DNA of 64,000 nt from the NCBI RefSeq assembly GCF_947498805.1, contig NZ_CANMLT010000011.1, forward strand, positions 1 to 64,000, read 5' to 3'. The notes below the pieces were generated by a model that did no database searches, was not told the DNA's origin, and was given only the letters and a program-made list of their open reading frames with translations. Below, piece by piece: positions 18,771 through 26,837 of the stretch (its first letter is position 1; each line of letters starts with the position of its first letter). The DNA is from an uncultured Tenacibaculum sp. (GTDB lineage: Bacteria; Bacteroidota; Bacteroidia; Flavobacteriales; Flavobacteriaceae). A program made the translations under genes and the position numbers.

Positions 18771-20858
18771 ATGAAAAAATCACATATTATATTAACATTA
18801 TTGATAACATTTTTTGTGATCAATTGTTATTCACAAACAAAAAGAACTTTACTATACAATGGAAGTTCTGCATCAAAATTTGACATCGTTTTTATGGGGG
18901 ATGGATTCACCTCAACAAACCAAAGTGAGTTTAATAATCTAGTAGACGATTATTTTAAGGCCATGTTTACCCACGACAACGGAAACTTAGACAATGTATT
19001 ATCAGAATTACAAGATGCGTTTAATGTCTATCGTGTAAACCTTAATTCTGCACAGACAGGGGTTACACAATACACCTGCGACAATGATGATTGTAGCAAT
19101 AATACAGCTAGTAGCAGAAACACTGCATTAAACTTTAGATACTCAGGATGCTGGAATTGCTGTTGGATGGCGAAATCTGGAAATACCGACTCTAAAATTA
19201 ATAACGCTTTAAGCTCAGTAGGTTTATCTGGAGCAGAATTTGTAGTTGTTATTTTAAACGAATCTGGATTTGGAGGTTGTTCTTACGGAAAAGTATTATC
19301 CATCACCAAAACTACAAGCAACAATGTTTTATTACATGAATTAGGTCATTCTGTAGGTAAACTAGCTGATGAATATGACAGACCTGGATGTTTTGGTGGT
19401 TCAAATCCGTCTGCTGTCAATGTAGATAAAAGTAGTAATCCGGGTAAATGGAATAAATTTGCAAAAAGCACCGTTACAACAGGAGCTCCTAATGAATATA
19501 ATGTTGATGGATTCGAAGGTGGACGATATAAAAAAGAATGTATTTACAGACCTTCTAGTAATAGTACCATGAGAGGAAACACCAGCTTGTTTAACCCTCC
19601 AAGTTATAACGAGTTTTGGAAAAGAAATAAATCAAAAAGTAAATACAACTTTAATAAACCTATCATTGGAAACTTCCAAGGAAATAGCTACAATGATGTA
19701 GTATTGCATTACGGAAAATACATCGCAGCATACCCAACAGAAAGACCTAGAGGATTTACAGGTAGCGGTGCTAATACCACAAGACCGGCTAACTCCTACA
19801 TGACCACTAAAAAAGTTAAAGGTCCGGGAGGTACTTGGTATGTTTCTGAAAAAGACAAGTTTTTTGTAGGTGATTTTACCGGAGATGGGTTTGATGATTT
19901 ACTAGTTTTCTATCCAAACAAACAATATTCTAGATTGGGAATTTTAAAATCTACACCAACTGGTTTTGAATGTATTAGAAAAATATACTACAATCTTCCA
20001 GGATGGCAAATGAGAAACGGAGATCGTTTTCTTATTGCAGATTTTAACGGAGACGGAAAAGATGATTTTTATATTTTCAATGGAACAAACTGGAATCAAG
20101 GGTATATGGGAATGTTTAGATCTACCGGAAGCAATTTTTCTTTAGCTAGACGCTATGACAAATACTTACCAGGGCATTTTATGACTTCTTCAGACAAATA
20201 TTATGTTGCCGATTTCAATGGAGATAATAAAGAAGAATTAGTTCTATTTAATCCTAATTCTAAAGTTACCAGAATGTTTAAATCTTCAGGTTCTTCCTTA
20301 TCGAAAACAAAAGAATACTTTGCTAGCCTACCTGGTTGGACTAGTAAACCTGGAGATAAATATTACATTGCCGACATCAATGGAGATGGTAAAGATGACC
20401 TTTATGTTTTCAATGGAACCAATTGGGGACCAGAGTATTTGTTATTACTACGTTCTGACGGTACACAATACAAATACATTAAAAGATACAACGATGCGCT
20501 ACCAGGTTGGAACATGAACAATAGAGACAAGTTTTATGTTGCCGACATTAATGGAGATGGTAAAGACGATTTGTATGTGTTTAATAATCAAGATTGGTCT
20601 ACTCAGTACTTAGGTCGTGTAATTACGAACGGAAGTACAGTTAGCGTTTCTTACCAAACCGATTGGATTGGAGGTTGGAATTTAGGCGCTTCTGATAAAC
20701 TTATTGTAGACAACCGTAAGACAGGAAGAGATCATCTTTTTATACATAATACAAACTGGTTTTCGTATATGTGGGCTGGTAATTCAAATATGTATATAAA
20801 AGGAATGTACAAAGACTATATTCATGCCTTTAAACATCATGATTATGGCTGGTACTAG
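18771..20858 (+). CDS. Secreted M64-type zinc metallopeptidase with FG-GAP/VCBS repeats
   Basis: 695 residues. A signal peptide (1-21, ending CYSQ) precedes a peptidase M64 (IgA-peptidase-like) domain at about 25-290: FDIVFMGDGFTSTNQSEF near the start and the zinc site HELGH at 189-193 followed by GKLADEY (200-202). From about residue 290 come a linker and at least five FG-GAP/VCBS repeats with calcium-loop sequences such as ADFNGDGKDDFYIFNG and ADINGDGKDDLYVFNG, forming part of a beta-propeller. No type A or type B T9SS sorting domain is recognisable at the C-terminus (ends KHHDYGWY). The zinc site is intact. Substrate unknown; a surface-binding propeller with a protease head is inferred. 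Confidence 0.9.
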   Translation: MKKSHIILTLLITFFVINCYSQTKRTLLYNGSSASKFDIVFMGDGFTSTNQSEFNNLVDDYFKAMFTHDNGNLDNVLSELQDAFNVYRVNLNSAQTGVTQYTCDNDDCSNNTASSRNTALNFRYSGCWNCCWMAKSGNTDSKINNALSSVGLSGAEFVVVILNESGFGGCSYGKVLSITKTTSNNVLLHELGHSVGKLADEYDRPGCFGGSNPSAVNVDKSSNPGKWNKFAKSTVTTGAPNEYNVDGFEGGRYKKECIYRPSSNSTMRGNTSLFNPPSYNEFWKRNKSKSKYNFNKPIIGNFQGNSYNDVVLHYGKYIAAYPTERPRGFTGSGANTTRPANSYMTTKKVKGPGGTWYVSEKDKFFVGDFTGDGFDDLLVFYPNKQYSRLGILKSTPTGFECIRKIYYNLPGWQMRNGDRFLIADFNGDGKDDFYIFNGTNWNQGYMGMFRSTGSNFSLARRYDKYLPGHFMTSSDKYYVADFNGDNKEELVLFNPNSKVTRMFKSSGSSLSKTKEYFASLPGWTSKPGDKYYIADINGDGKDDLYVFNGTNWGPEYLLLLRSDGTQYKYIKRYNDALPGWNMNNRDKFYVADINGDGKDDLYVFNNQDWSTQYLGRVITNGSTVSVSYQTDWIGGWNLGASDKLIVDNRKTGRDHLFIHNTNWFSYMWAGNSNMYIKGMYKDYIHAFKHHDYGWY

Positions 20859-20881
20859 TCCATTAAGATAAACAACATTAA

Positions 20882-20924
20882 AAGAAATAACACAGGTTGC
20901 ATATTTGTGTTATTTCTTCTTTTA
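20882..20924 (+). terminator. Terminator after the M64 peptidase gene
   Basis: AAGAAATAACACA (20882-20894) pairs perfectly with TGTGTTATTTCTT (20906-20918), followed by a T-rich run. Confidence 0.75.
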
Positions 20925-21049
20925 ATTAAAAATATAGATTTTGTTCTATTTCCATTTTAACTCATCGTTAAAACCAAACAAATAATGCAAGTTTTAAAAT
21001 TCTTGTATCTTATATACGTTATAGTATTATACCATCTTAAAATCTTATC

Positions 21050-21580
21050 ATGAAGTATTTTATATTCCTTTTTCTAACTGTTTTTCTTTCACTTAATCAT
21101 TGTAAAACAAATTCAAGTGCGCAAAGTCAACCTATAACAAATAGTGATGTCCAAAATTACTATTATACTGTTACTTTTGAATTCACTAAACATACATATC
21201 GATTTATTTCAAAAAACATAAATGATGGTAATCTTTCTTTTGACATCCAAACTCCTACAGATATGTTTCTTGTAGCTTATAAAGACAATAAGTTGTTATT
21301 TCTTAGCGAACTAGACGACCCGTTAGTTATGAGATCTATTGGTGAAAATGAGCTAGAACAAACGATTGACAAAGCTCAATTAAACATTAATCTTCCGAAA
21401 GAGTTTTCAAAAATAAACGATGCTACTATTTTCATTTATAAAGTCAACGAATATGTAGAAAACTTTGACACAGAAATCAAATCAATAAAAAGCCTCGCTA
21501 CATTAGAACAAAAACAACTCATCACAAAGAGATACACAATAAATTCTAAAGAATTAGCTTCGTTTTTAAACAAAAAATAG
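21050..21580 (+). CDS. Hypothetical exported protein, possible lipoprotein
   Basis: 176 residues, not recognised. The N-terminus is a hydrophobic signal (MKYFIFLFLTVFLSLNHC) whose Cys18 sits in an imperfect lipobox, then a Ser/Gln-rich linker. The mature part alternates strands and ends in a lysine-rich helix. It stands alone, 190 bp after the M64 gene, with its own 3' terminator shared with carB. No function is proposed. Confidence 0.65.
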   Translation: MKYFIFLFLTVFLSLNHCKTNSSAQSQPITNSDVQNYYYTVTFEFTKHTYRFISKNINDGNLSFDIQTPTDMFLVAYKDNKLLFLSELDDPLVMRSIGENELEQTIDKAQLNINLPKEFSKINDATIFIYKVNEYVENFDTEIKSIKSLATLEQKQLITKRYTINSKELASFLNKK

Positions 21581-21633
21581 ACCTTAAAACCTATAGATTT
21601 TTTTCAGAATATTACTAAAAAGATATCAATAAA

Positions 21634-21663
21634 AATCCCCAAAGGAACTTCCTTTGGGGATTA
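21634..21663. terminator. Bidirectional terminator (hypothetical protein / carB)
   Basis: AATCCCCAAAGG pairs with CCTTTGGGGATT around a 5-base loop, between convergent genes. Confidence 0.8.
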
Positions 21664-21686
21664 TAATATATAATTTAAGTATTTTT

Positions 21687-24539
21687 CTATTTACTCAAGT
21701 ACATCTTACGTCTTGAATATAAATCATAGAAAGTATCATCTCTTAATGAGTCAATAAATAAAATACTTTCTCCTGTAGACTTCATCTCTGGTCCTAGCTT
21801 CTTATTTACATTCGGGAACTTGTTAAATGAGAATACTGGTTGCTTAATTGCAAATCCTTCTAATTGAGGATTGAAATCAAAATCAGTTACTTTCTTCTCT
21901 CCTAACATCACTTTCGTAGCATAGTTTACATAAGGCTCTTTATAAGCTTTCGCTATAAATGGCACTGTACGAGATGCTCTTGGGTTTGCTTCGATGATAT
22001 ATACTTTATCATCTTTAATAGCAAACTGGATATTTATTAATCCTTTTGTTTTTAATGCTAAAGCAATTGTTTTCGTATACTCTCTAATTTGCTCTAAAAC
22101 TAATTCTCCTAGGTTAAAAGCAGGCAATGTTGCATTTGAATCTCCAGAGTGTACTCCACATGGTTCAATATGCTCCATGATTCCGATGATATACACATTC
22201 TCTCCATCACAAATAGCATCTGCTTCCGCTTCAATTGCTCCTTCTAAATAGTGATCTAATAATAATTTGTTATTTGGAATCTTACGCAATAAGTCTACTA
22301 CGTGCTCTAATAACTCTTCTTTATTAATCACAATCTTCATTCCTTGCCCTCCTAATACGTAAGATGGACGCACTAATATTGGGAAATCTAACTCATCTGC
22401 TAATTTCAATGCTTCATCTGCTGTAGATGCTACACCAAACTCTGGATAAGGAATATTGTTATCTTTTAATAAAGTTGAGAAACTTCCTCTATCTTCTGCT
22501 AAATCTAACGCTTCATAACTTGTTCCGATAATTGGAATTCCGTAACGGTCTAATTTCTCAGCTAATTTTAAGGCTGTTTGTCCTCCTAACTGCACAATAA
22601 CACCTTCTGGCTTCTCATGCTTAATAATATCGTAGATATGTTCCCAAAATACTGGTTCGAAATATAATTTGTCTGCAGTATCAAAATCTGTAGAAACAGT
22701 TTCTGGATTACAGTTAATCATAATTGTTTCATATCCAGATTCTTTGGCTGCATATACTCCGTGCACACAACAATAATCAAATTCTATTCCTTGTCCGATA
22801 CGGTTAGGCCCAGAACCAAGTACTATAATTTTCTTTTTATCCGTTACAATACTCTCATTTGCTGGTAACTTCTCACCATCTGCAGTTTCAACTTCATTTT
22901 CAAAAGTTGAATAATAATAAGGAGTTTGTGCCTTAAACTCTGCAGCACAAGTATCTACTAACTTGTATACACGCTTTATTTTTAATTCTTCACGCTTTTT
23001 ATATACTTCACTCTCTAAGCATCCTAACATATGTGCAATCTGACGATCTCCATATCCTTTTTGCTTAGCTTCTAGTAATAACTCTCTATCTAAAGTATCA
23101 ATAGTATATGTAGAGATTTCTTTCTCTAACTGGAACAACTCCTCATATTGTTTTAAATACCACATATCAATCTTAGTGATATCATAAATCTTACTTAAAG
23201 GAATTCCCATAGCAATAGCATCGTAGATTGCAAACACACGATCCCAACTTGCATAGGTTAACTTTTCTATAATCTGATTATAATCTTTATATCCTTTTCC
23301 GTCAGCTCCTAAACCATTACGTTTAATTTCTAACGACTGCGTAGCTTTGTGTAATGCTTCTTGGAAAGAACGTCCAATTCCCATTACCTCTCCTACAGCT
23401 TTCATTTGTAATCCTAAAGTTCTATCAGATCCTTCAAATTTATCAAAGTTCCAACGAGGAATTTTTACGATCACATAATCTAATGTTGGCTCAAATAAAG
23501 CTGAAGTAGATTTAGTAATTTGGTTATCTAATTCATCTAAAGTATATCCGATAGCTAATTTCGCAGCAATCTTTGCTATTGGATATCCAGTTGCTTTAGA
23601 AGCTAATGCTGATGAACGAGATACACGTGGGTTAATTTCAATAGCAATAATATCTTCTTTCTCATCTGGAGAAACTGCAAACTGAACATTACATCCTCCT
23701 GCAAACTCACCAATTGAGCGCATCATTTTAATAGCCATATCACGCATTTTCTGATAGGTTTTATCAGAAAGTGTCATTGCTGGAGCTACGGTAATAGAAT
23801 CTCCAGTATGGATTCCCATTGGATCCATATTTTCGATAGAACAGATAATTACTACGTTATCATTATCATCACGTAATAATTCTAATTCATACTCTTTCCA
23901 CCCCATCATTGCCTTATCAATCATTACCTCATGTATAGGAGAAATTTCTAATCCTCTAGATAACGATTCTTCGAACTCAGCTTCATCATATACAATTGAG
24001 GCACCTGCACCACCTAAAGTAAAGGATGCTCTAATACATAATGGAAAACCAAACTCTTGTGCAATTTCTTTACCTTTTAAGAACGAAGTGGCTGTAGCTT
24101 GAGGAGCCATTGGTACATCGATTTCTTCCATTAACAAACGAAATTTATCTCTATCTTCCGTTATGTTAATTGCGTCAATATCAACTCCAATAATTTCTAC
24201 TCCAAAATCTTTCCAAATCCCCTTCTCATCTGCTTCAATACACAAGTTTAACGCTGTTTGACCTCCCATAGTAGGTAAAACTGCATCAATTTGTGGATGT
24301 TCTTTTAAAATTTGAATAATAGACTTTGTATTTAATGGTAATAAATACACATGATCCGCCATCGAAGGGTCTGTCATAATAGTTGCTGGATTCGAATTAA
24401 TTAAAATTGTTTCGATTCCATCTTCTCTTAATGAGCGTAATGCTTGTGATCCTGAATAGTCAAATTCACATGCTTGACCAATTACGATAGGTCCAGATCC
24501 AATAATTAAAATTGATTTAAGGTCTTGTCTTTTAGGCAT
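21687..24539 (-). CDS. carB: Carbamoyl-phosphate synthase large subunit lacking the MGS allosteric domain
   Basis: 950 residues. It makes carbamoyl phosphate from bicarbonate, ammonia and two ATP for pyrimidine and arginine synthesis. Two homologous ATP-grasp halves are visible: residues 1-400 (ILIIGSGPIVIGQACEFDYSG; IEINPRVSRSSALASKATGYPIAKIAAKLA) and about 555-930 (IIVLGSGPNRIGQGIEFDYCC; IIEANPRASRTVPFIAK). The protein stops at MYLSK shortly after the second ATP-grasp; the C-terminal methylglyoxal-synthase-like regulatory domain of the about 1070-residue enterobacterial enzyme is absent. I believe this shortened form is usual in Flavobacteriaceae rather than a mutation, and the reading frame ends cleanly before a terminator. 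carA is not in the window. Confidence 0.95.
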   Translation of the reverse strand: MPKRQDLKSILIIGSGPIVIGQACEFDYSGSQALRSLREDGIETILINSNPATIMTDPSMADHVYLLPLNTKSIIQILKEHPQIDAVLPTMGGQTALNLCIEADEKGIWKDFGVEIIGVDIDAINITEDRDKFRLLMEEIDVPMAPQATATSFLKGKEIAQEFGFPLCIRASFTLGGAGASIVYDEAEFEESLSRGLEISPIHEVMIDKAMMGWKEYELELLRDDNDNVVIICSIENMDPMGIHTGDSITVAPAMTLSDKTYQKMRDMAIKMMRSIGEFAGGCNVQFAVSPDEKEDIIAIEINPRVSRSSALASKATGYPIAKIAAKLAIGYTLDELDNQITKSTSALFEPTLDYVIVKIPRWNFDKFEGSDRTLGLQMKAVGEVMGIGRSFQEALHKATQSLEIKRNGLGADGKGYKDYNQIIEKLTYASWDRVFAIYDAIAMGIPLSKIYDITKIDMWYLKQYEELFQLEKEISTYTIDTLDRELLLEAKQKGYGDRQIAHMLGCLESEVYKKREELKIKRVYKLVDTCAAEFKAQTPYYYSTFENEVETADGEKLPANESIVTDKKKIIVLGSGPNRIGQGIEFDYCCVHGVYAAKESGYETIMINCNPETVSTDFDTADKLYFEPVFWEHIYDIIKHEKPEGVIVQLGGQTALKLAEKLDRYGIPIIGTSYEALDLAEDRGSFSTLLKDNNIPYPEFGVASTADEALKLADELDFPILVRPSYVLGGQGMKIVINKEELLEHVVDLLRKIPNNKLLLDHYLEGAIEAEADAICDGENVYIIGIMEHIEPCGVHSGDSNATLPAFNLGELVLEQIREYTKTIALALKTKGLINIQFAIKDDKVYIIEANPRASRTVPFIAKAYKEPYVNYATKVMLGEKKVTDFDFNPQLEGFAIKQPVFSFNKFPNVNKKLGPEMKSTGESILFIDSLRDDTFYDLYSRRKMYLSK

Positions 24540-24591
24540 TTTTAATAGTGTGTTGTGTGTGTTCTGTAAAAATATAAATTGAATAGGTATA

Positions 24592-24628
24592 AAAAAAGGT
24601 GTTACTATAAAAAAGTAACACCTTTATT
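24592..24628 (-). terminator. Terminator downstream of rpmH
   Basis: AAAGGTGTTACT pairs with AGTAACACCTTT; T-runs lie on the minus strand after the hairpin. It separates rpmH from carB. Confidence 0.75.
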
Positions 24629-24643
24629 TAATGACTAACATCA

Positions 24644-24805
24644 TTATCTTTTATGTCTTGTTTCAGAAGAAACAGATATTTTCTTTCTTCCTTTTGCTCT
24701 TCTTCTTGCTAATACTTTACGACCATTAGCAGAAGCCATTCTTTCTCTGAAACCATGTTTGTTTCTTCTCTTGCGTTTCGATGGTTGGTACGTTCTTTTT
24801 GGCAT
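24644..24805 (-). CDS. rpmH: 50S ribosomal protein L34
   Basis: 53 residues: begins MPKRTYQPSKRKRRNKHGF, continues with RERMASANGRKVLARRRAKG and ends KKISVSSETRHKR. This is the highly basic L34 of the large ribosomal subunit, slightly longer than the 46-residue enterobacterial protein, as usual in Flavobacteriia. It has its own consensus promoter (24878-24908) and a terminator. The common bacterial partners rnpA and dnaA are not adjacent. Confidence 0.97.
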   Translation of the reverse strand: MPKRTYQPSKRKRRNKHGFRERMASANGRKVLARRRAKGRKKISVSSETRHKR

Positions 24806-24877
24806 TTCTAAATTTTTTAAATGTCTTGTTTATTAATTTAACTGCTTTCGTGAAATTCCGTCTGCTAAAAGCGTGGG

Positions 24878-24908
24878 CAAATATACAACAGTTTTTTAGT
24901 CTGACAAA
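24878..24908 (-). promoter_or_regulatory. Promoter of rpmH
   Basis: Minus strand TTTG (24908-24905), 19 bp, TATATTTG (24885-24878): a complete Bacteroidota-type promoter with ideal spacing. The leader is about 65 nt. Confidence 0.75.
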
Positions 24909-24986
24909 TCCATTTTTTATTTTTTTTAATTATTTTTTCTCTTCGAAGAAATAAGCTGCAATATAACCTTTTTTTTATTTTTTTTA

Positions 24987-25017
24987 TTTGTTCGTATTGA
25001 CAGACTTCTTACTTTTG
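24987..25017 (+). promoter_or_regulatory. Promoter of pyrG
   Basis: TTTG (24987-24990), 19 bp, TACTTTTG (25010-25017): a complete consensus promoter. It decides the pyrG start, because the alternative upstream TTG (24988) lies inside the -33 element. Transcription should begin near 25024, about 12 nt before the ATG. Confidence 0.75.
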
Positions 25018-25035
25018 CCCAAACCTAACAACACC

Positions 25036-26649
25036 ATGAATAACACTAAATATGTCTTTGTAACGGGAGGCGTAACTTCATCCTTAGGAAAAGGAATTAT
25101 AGCAGCTTCATTAGCTAAGTTATTACAACAAAGAGGCTACTCAGTAACCATTCAAAAATTAGACCCTTATATTAATATTGATCCAGGAACATTAAATCCA
25201 TATGAACATGGAGAATGTTATGTTACCGACGATGGAGCTGAAACAGATTTAGATTTGGGGCATTATGAGCGTTTCTTGAATATTCCTACTTCTCAAGCTA
25301 ACAATGTTACTACTGGTAGAATTTATCAGTCGGTAATAAATAAAGAGCGTAAAGGAGCGTTTTTAGGTAAAACCGTACAGGTAATTCCTCACATTACAGA
25401 TGAAATAAAGCACAGAATTCAAATTCTTGGTAATACAGGCGACTATGATATCGTTATTACAGAAATTGGAGGAACAGTAGGTGATATTGAATCATTGCCT
25501 TATATAGAAACTGTACGTCAGTTGCAATGGGAATTAGGAGAAGACAATGCTATTGTTATTCATTTAACTTTAGTTCCTTATTTAGCTGCTGCTGGTGAAT
25601 TAAAAACCAAGCCTACACAACACTCAGTAAAAATGTTAATGCAAAGTGGTGTTAGTCCTAACATTTTAGTGTGTAGATCTGAACATGAAATATCGGATGA
25701 TATTAAACGTAAGTTAGCATTGTTTTGCAATGTAAAGAAAGAAAATGTAGTTCAATCTTTAGATGCAGAAACGATTTATGATGTGCCTAACTTAATGTTT
25801 AAAGAAGGTTTAGATTATGTAGTTTTAGATAAATTAAACTTATCTACTAGAAAACAACCTAGATTAACTGCATGGAATAAATTTTTAGACAAGCATAAAA
25901 ACCCAACTTCAACTATAGAAATAGGTTTAGTTGGTAAATATGTAGAATTACACGATTCTTATAAATCAATCACCGAAGCATTTATTCATGCTGGTGCTGC
26001 CAACAAAACAAAAGTAAATGTACGTTGGATTCATTCTGAAGAACTAACTCCAGCTAATGCTGCCTCTATGTTAGAAGGTTTAAATGGAGTTTTAGTTGCT
26101 CCTGGTTTTGGAGACAGAGGTATTGAAGGCAAAATTTCAGCAGTACAATATGTACGAGAAAATAATATTCCATTCTTAGGTATTTGTTTAGGAATGCAAA
26201 TGGCTGTTATTGAATATTCACGTAATATTCTAGGACTGAAAGATGCTAATTCCACAGAAATGAACTCAAAAGTTAAGCACCCAGTGATTAACTTAATGGA
26301 AGAACAAAAAGATATTACAGATAAAGGAGGAACGATGCGTTTAGGAGCTTGGGATTGTCAATTAACTCAAGATTCTAAAGTATATGAATCTTATAAATCT
26401 GAATTGATTAGCGAGCGTCACCGCCATCGTTATGAATTTAATAATGTATATAAAGAACAAATTGAAGCAGCTGGCATGAAGGCTACAGGAATCAATCCTG
26501 AGACTGGTTTAGTTGAAATCGTAGAAATACCTTCTCACCCATGGTTTGTTGGTGTTCAATACCATCCAGAATACAAGAGTACGGTATTGAATCCACACCC
26601 ACTTTTTGTGAGCTTTATAAAAGCTTCTTTAAAGCAATCTAAAAAATAA
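25036..26649 (+). CDS. pyrG: CTP synthase
   Basis: 537 residues from the ATG at 25036. The enzyme converts UTP to CTP with ATP and glutamine. The synthetase domain (1-265) opens with YVFVTGGVTSSLGKGI and contains DPYINIDPGTLNPYEHGE. The glutamine amidotransferase domain follows, with the Cys nucleophile in FLGICLGMQMA and the His-Glu pair in QYHPEYKS. The 16 codons upstream of the ATG are open but overlap the promoter, so they are not coding. Followed by a strong terminator. Confidence 0.97.
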   Translation: MNNTKYVFVTGGVTSSLGKGIIAASLAKLLQQRGYSVTIQKLDPYINIDPGTLNPYEHGECYVTDDGAETDLDLGHYERFLNIPTSQANNVTTGRIYQSVINKERKGAFLGKTVQVIPHITDEIKHRIQILGNTGDYDIVITEIGGTVGDIESLPYIETVRQLQWELGEDNAIVIHLTLVPYLAAAGELKTKPTQHSVKMLMQSGVSPNILVCRSEHEISDDIKRKLALFCNVKKENVVQSLDAETIYDVPNLMFKEGLDYVVLDKLNLSTRKQPRLTAWNKFLDKHKNPTSTIEIGLVGKYVELHDSYKSITEAFIHAGAANKTKVNVRWIHSEELTPANAASMLEGLNGVLVAPGFGDRGIEGKISAVQYVRENNIPFLGICLGMQMAVIEYSRNILGLKDANSTEMNSKVKHPVINLMEEQKDITDKGGTMRLGAWDCQLTQDSKVYESYKSELISERHRHRYEFNNVYKEQIEAAGMKATGINPETGLVEIVEIPSHPWFVGVQYHPEYKSTVLNPHPLFVSFIKASLKQSKK

Positions 26650-26652
26650 AAC

Positions 26653-26686
26653 AAATCCTGCCCTTTGCAGGATTTTTTCTTTTTTA
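26653..26686 (+). terminator. Terminator after pyrG
   Basis: AATCCTGC pairs with GCAGGATT around a 5-base loop, followed by a long T-run. Confidence 0.85.
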
Positions 26687-26769
26687 AAGAAAAACGGAAC
26701 ACCCTTTGAACTATATAACATCAGTTAAATTAATCGTAGTAAAACCCATTAATTTATACCTTGTTTTAC

Positions 26770-26777
26770 TACCTTTG
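26770..26777 (+). promoter_or_regulatory. -7 promoter element of yidC
   Basis: TACCTTTG matches TAnnTTTG; the leader would be about 55 nt. No TTG at the right -33 distance. Confidence 0.35.
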
Positions 26778-26837
26778 TCGGGTTTTCTTAAGAAAAGAAA
26801 ACGTTTACTGACAAGTTGACATTTATAAAATATATCA

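Noticed and set aside
24988..25035. N-terminal extension of CTP synthase from a TTG
   Set aside because: The TTG is the -33 box of a perfect promoter and the extension does not match the family start.
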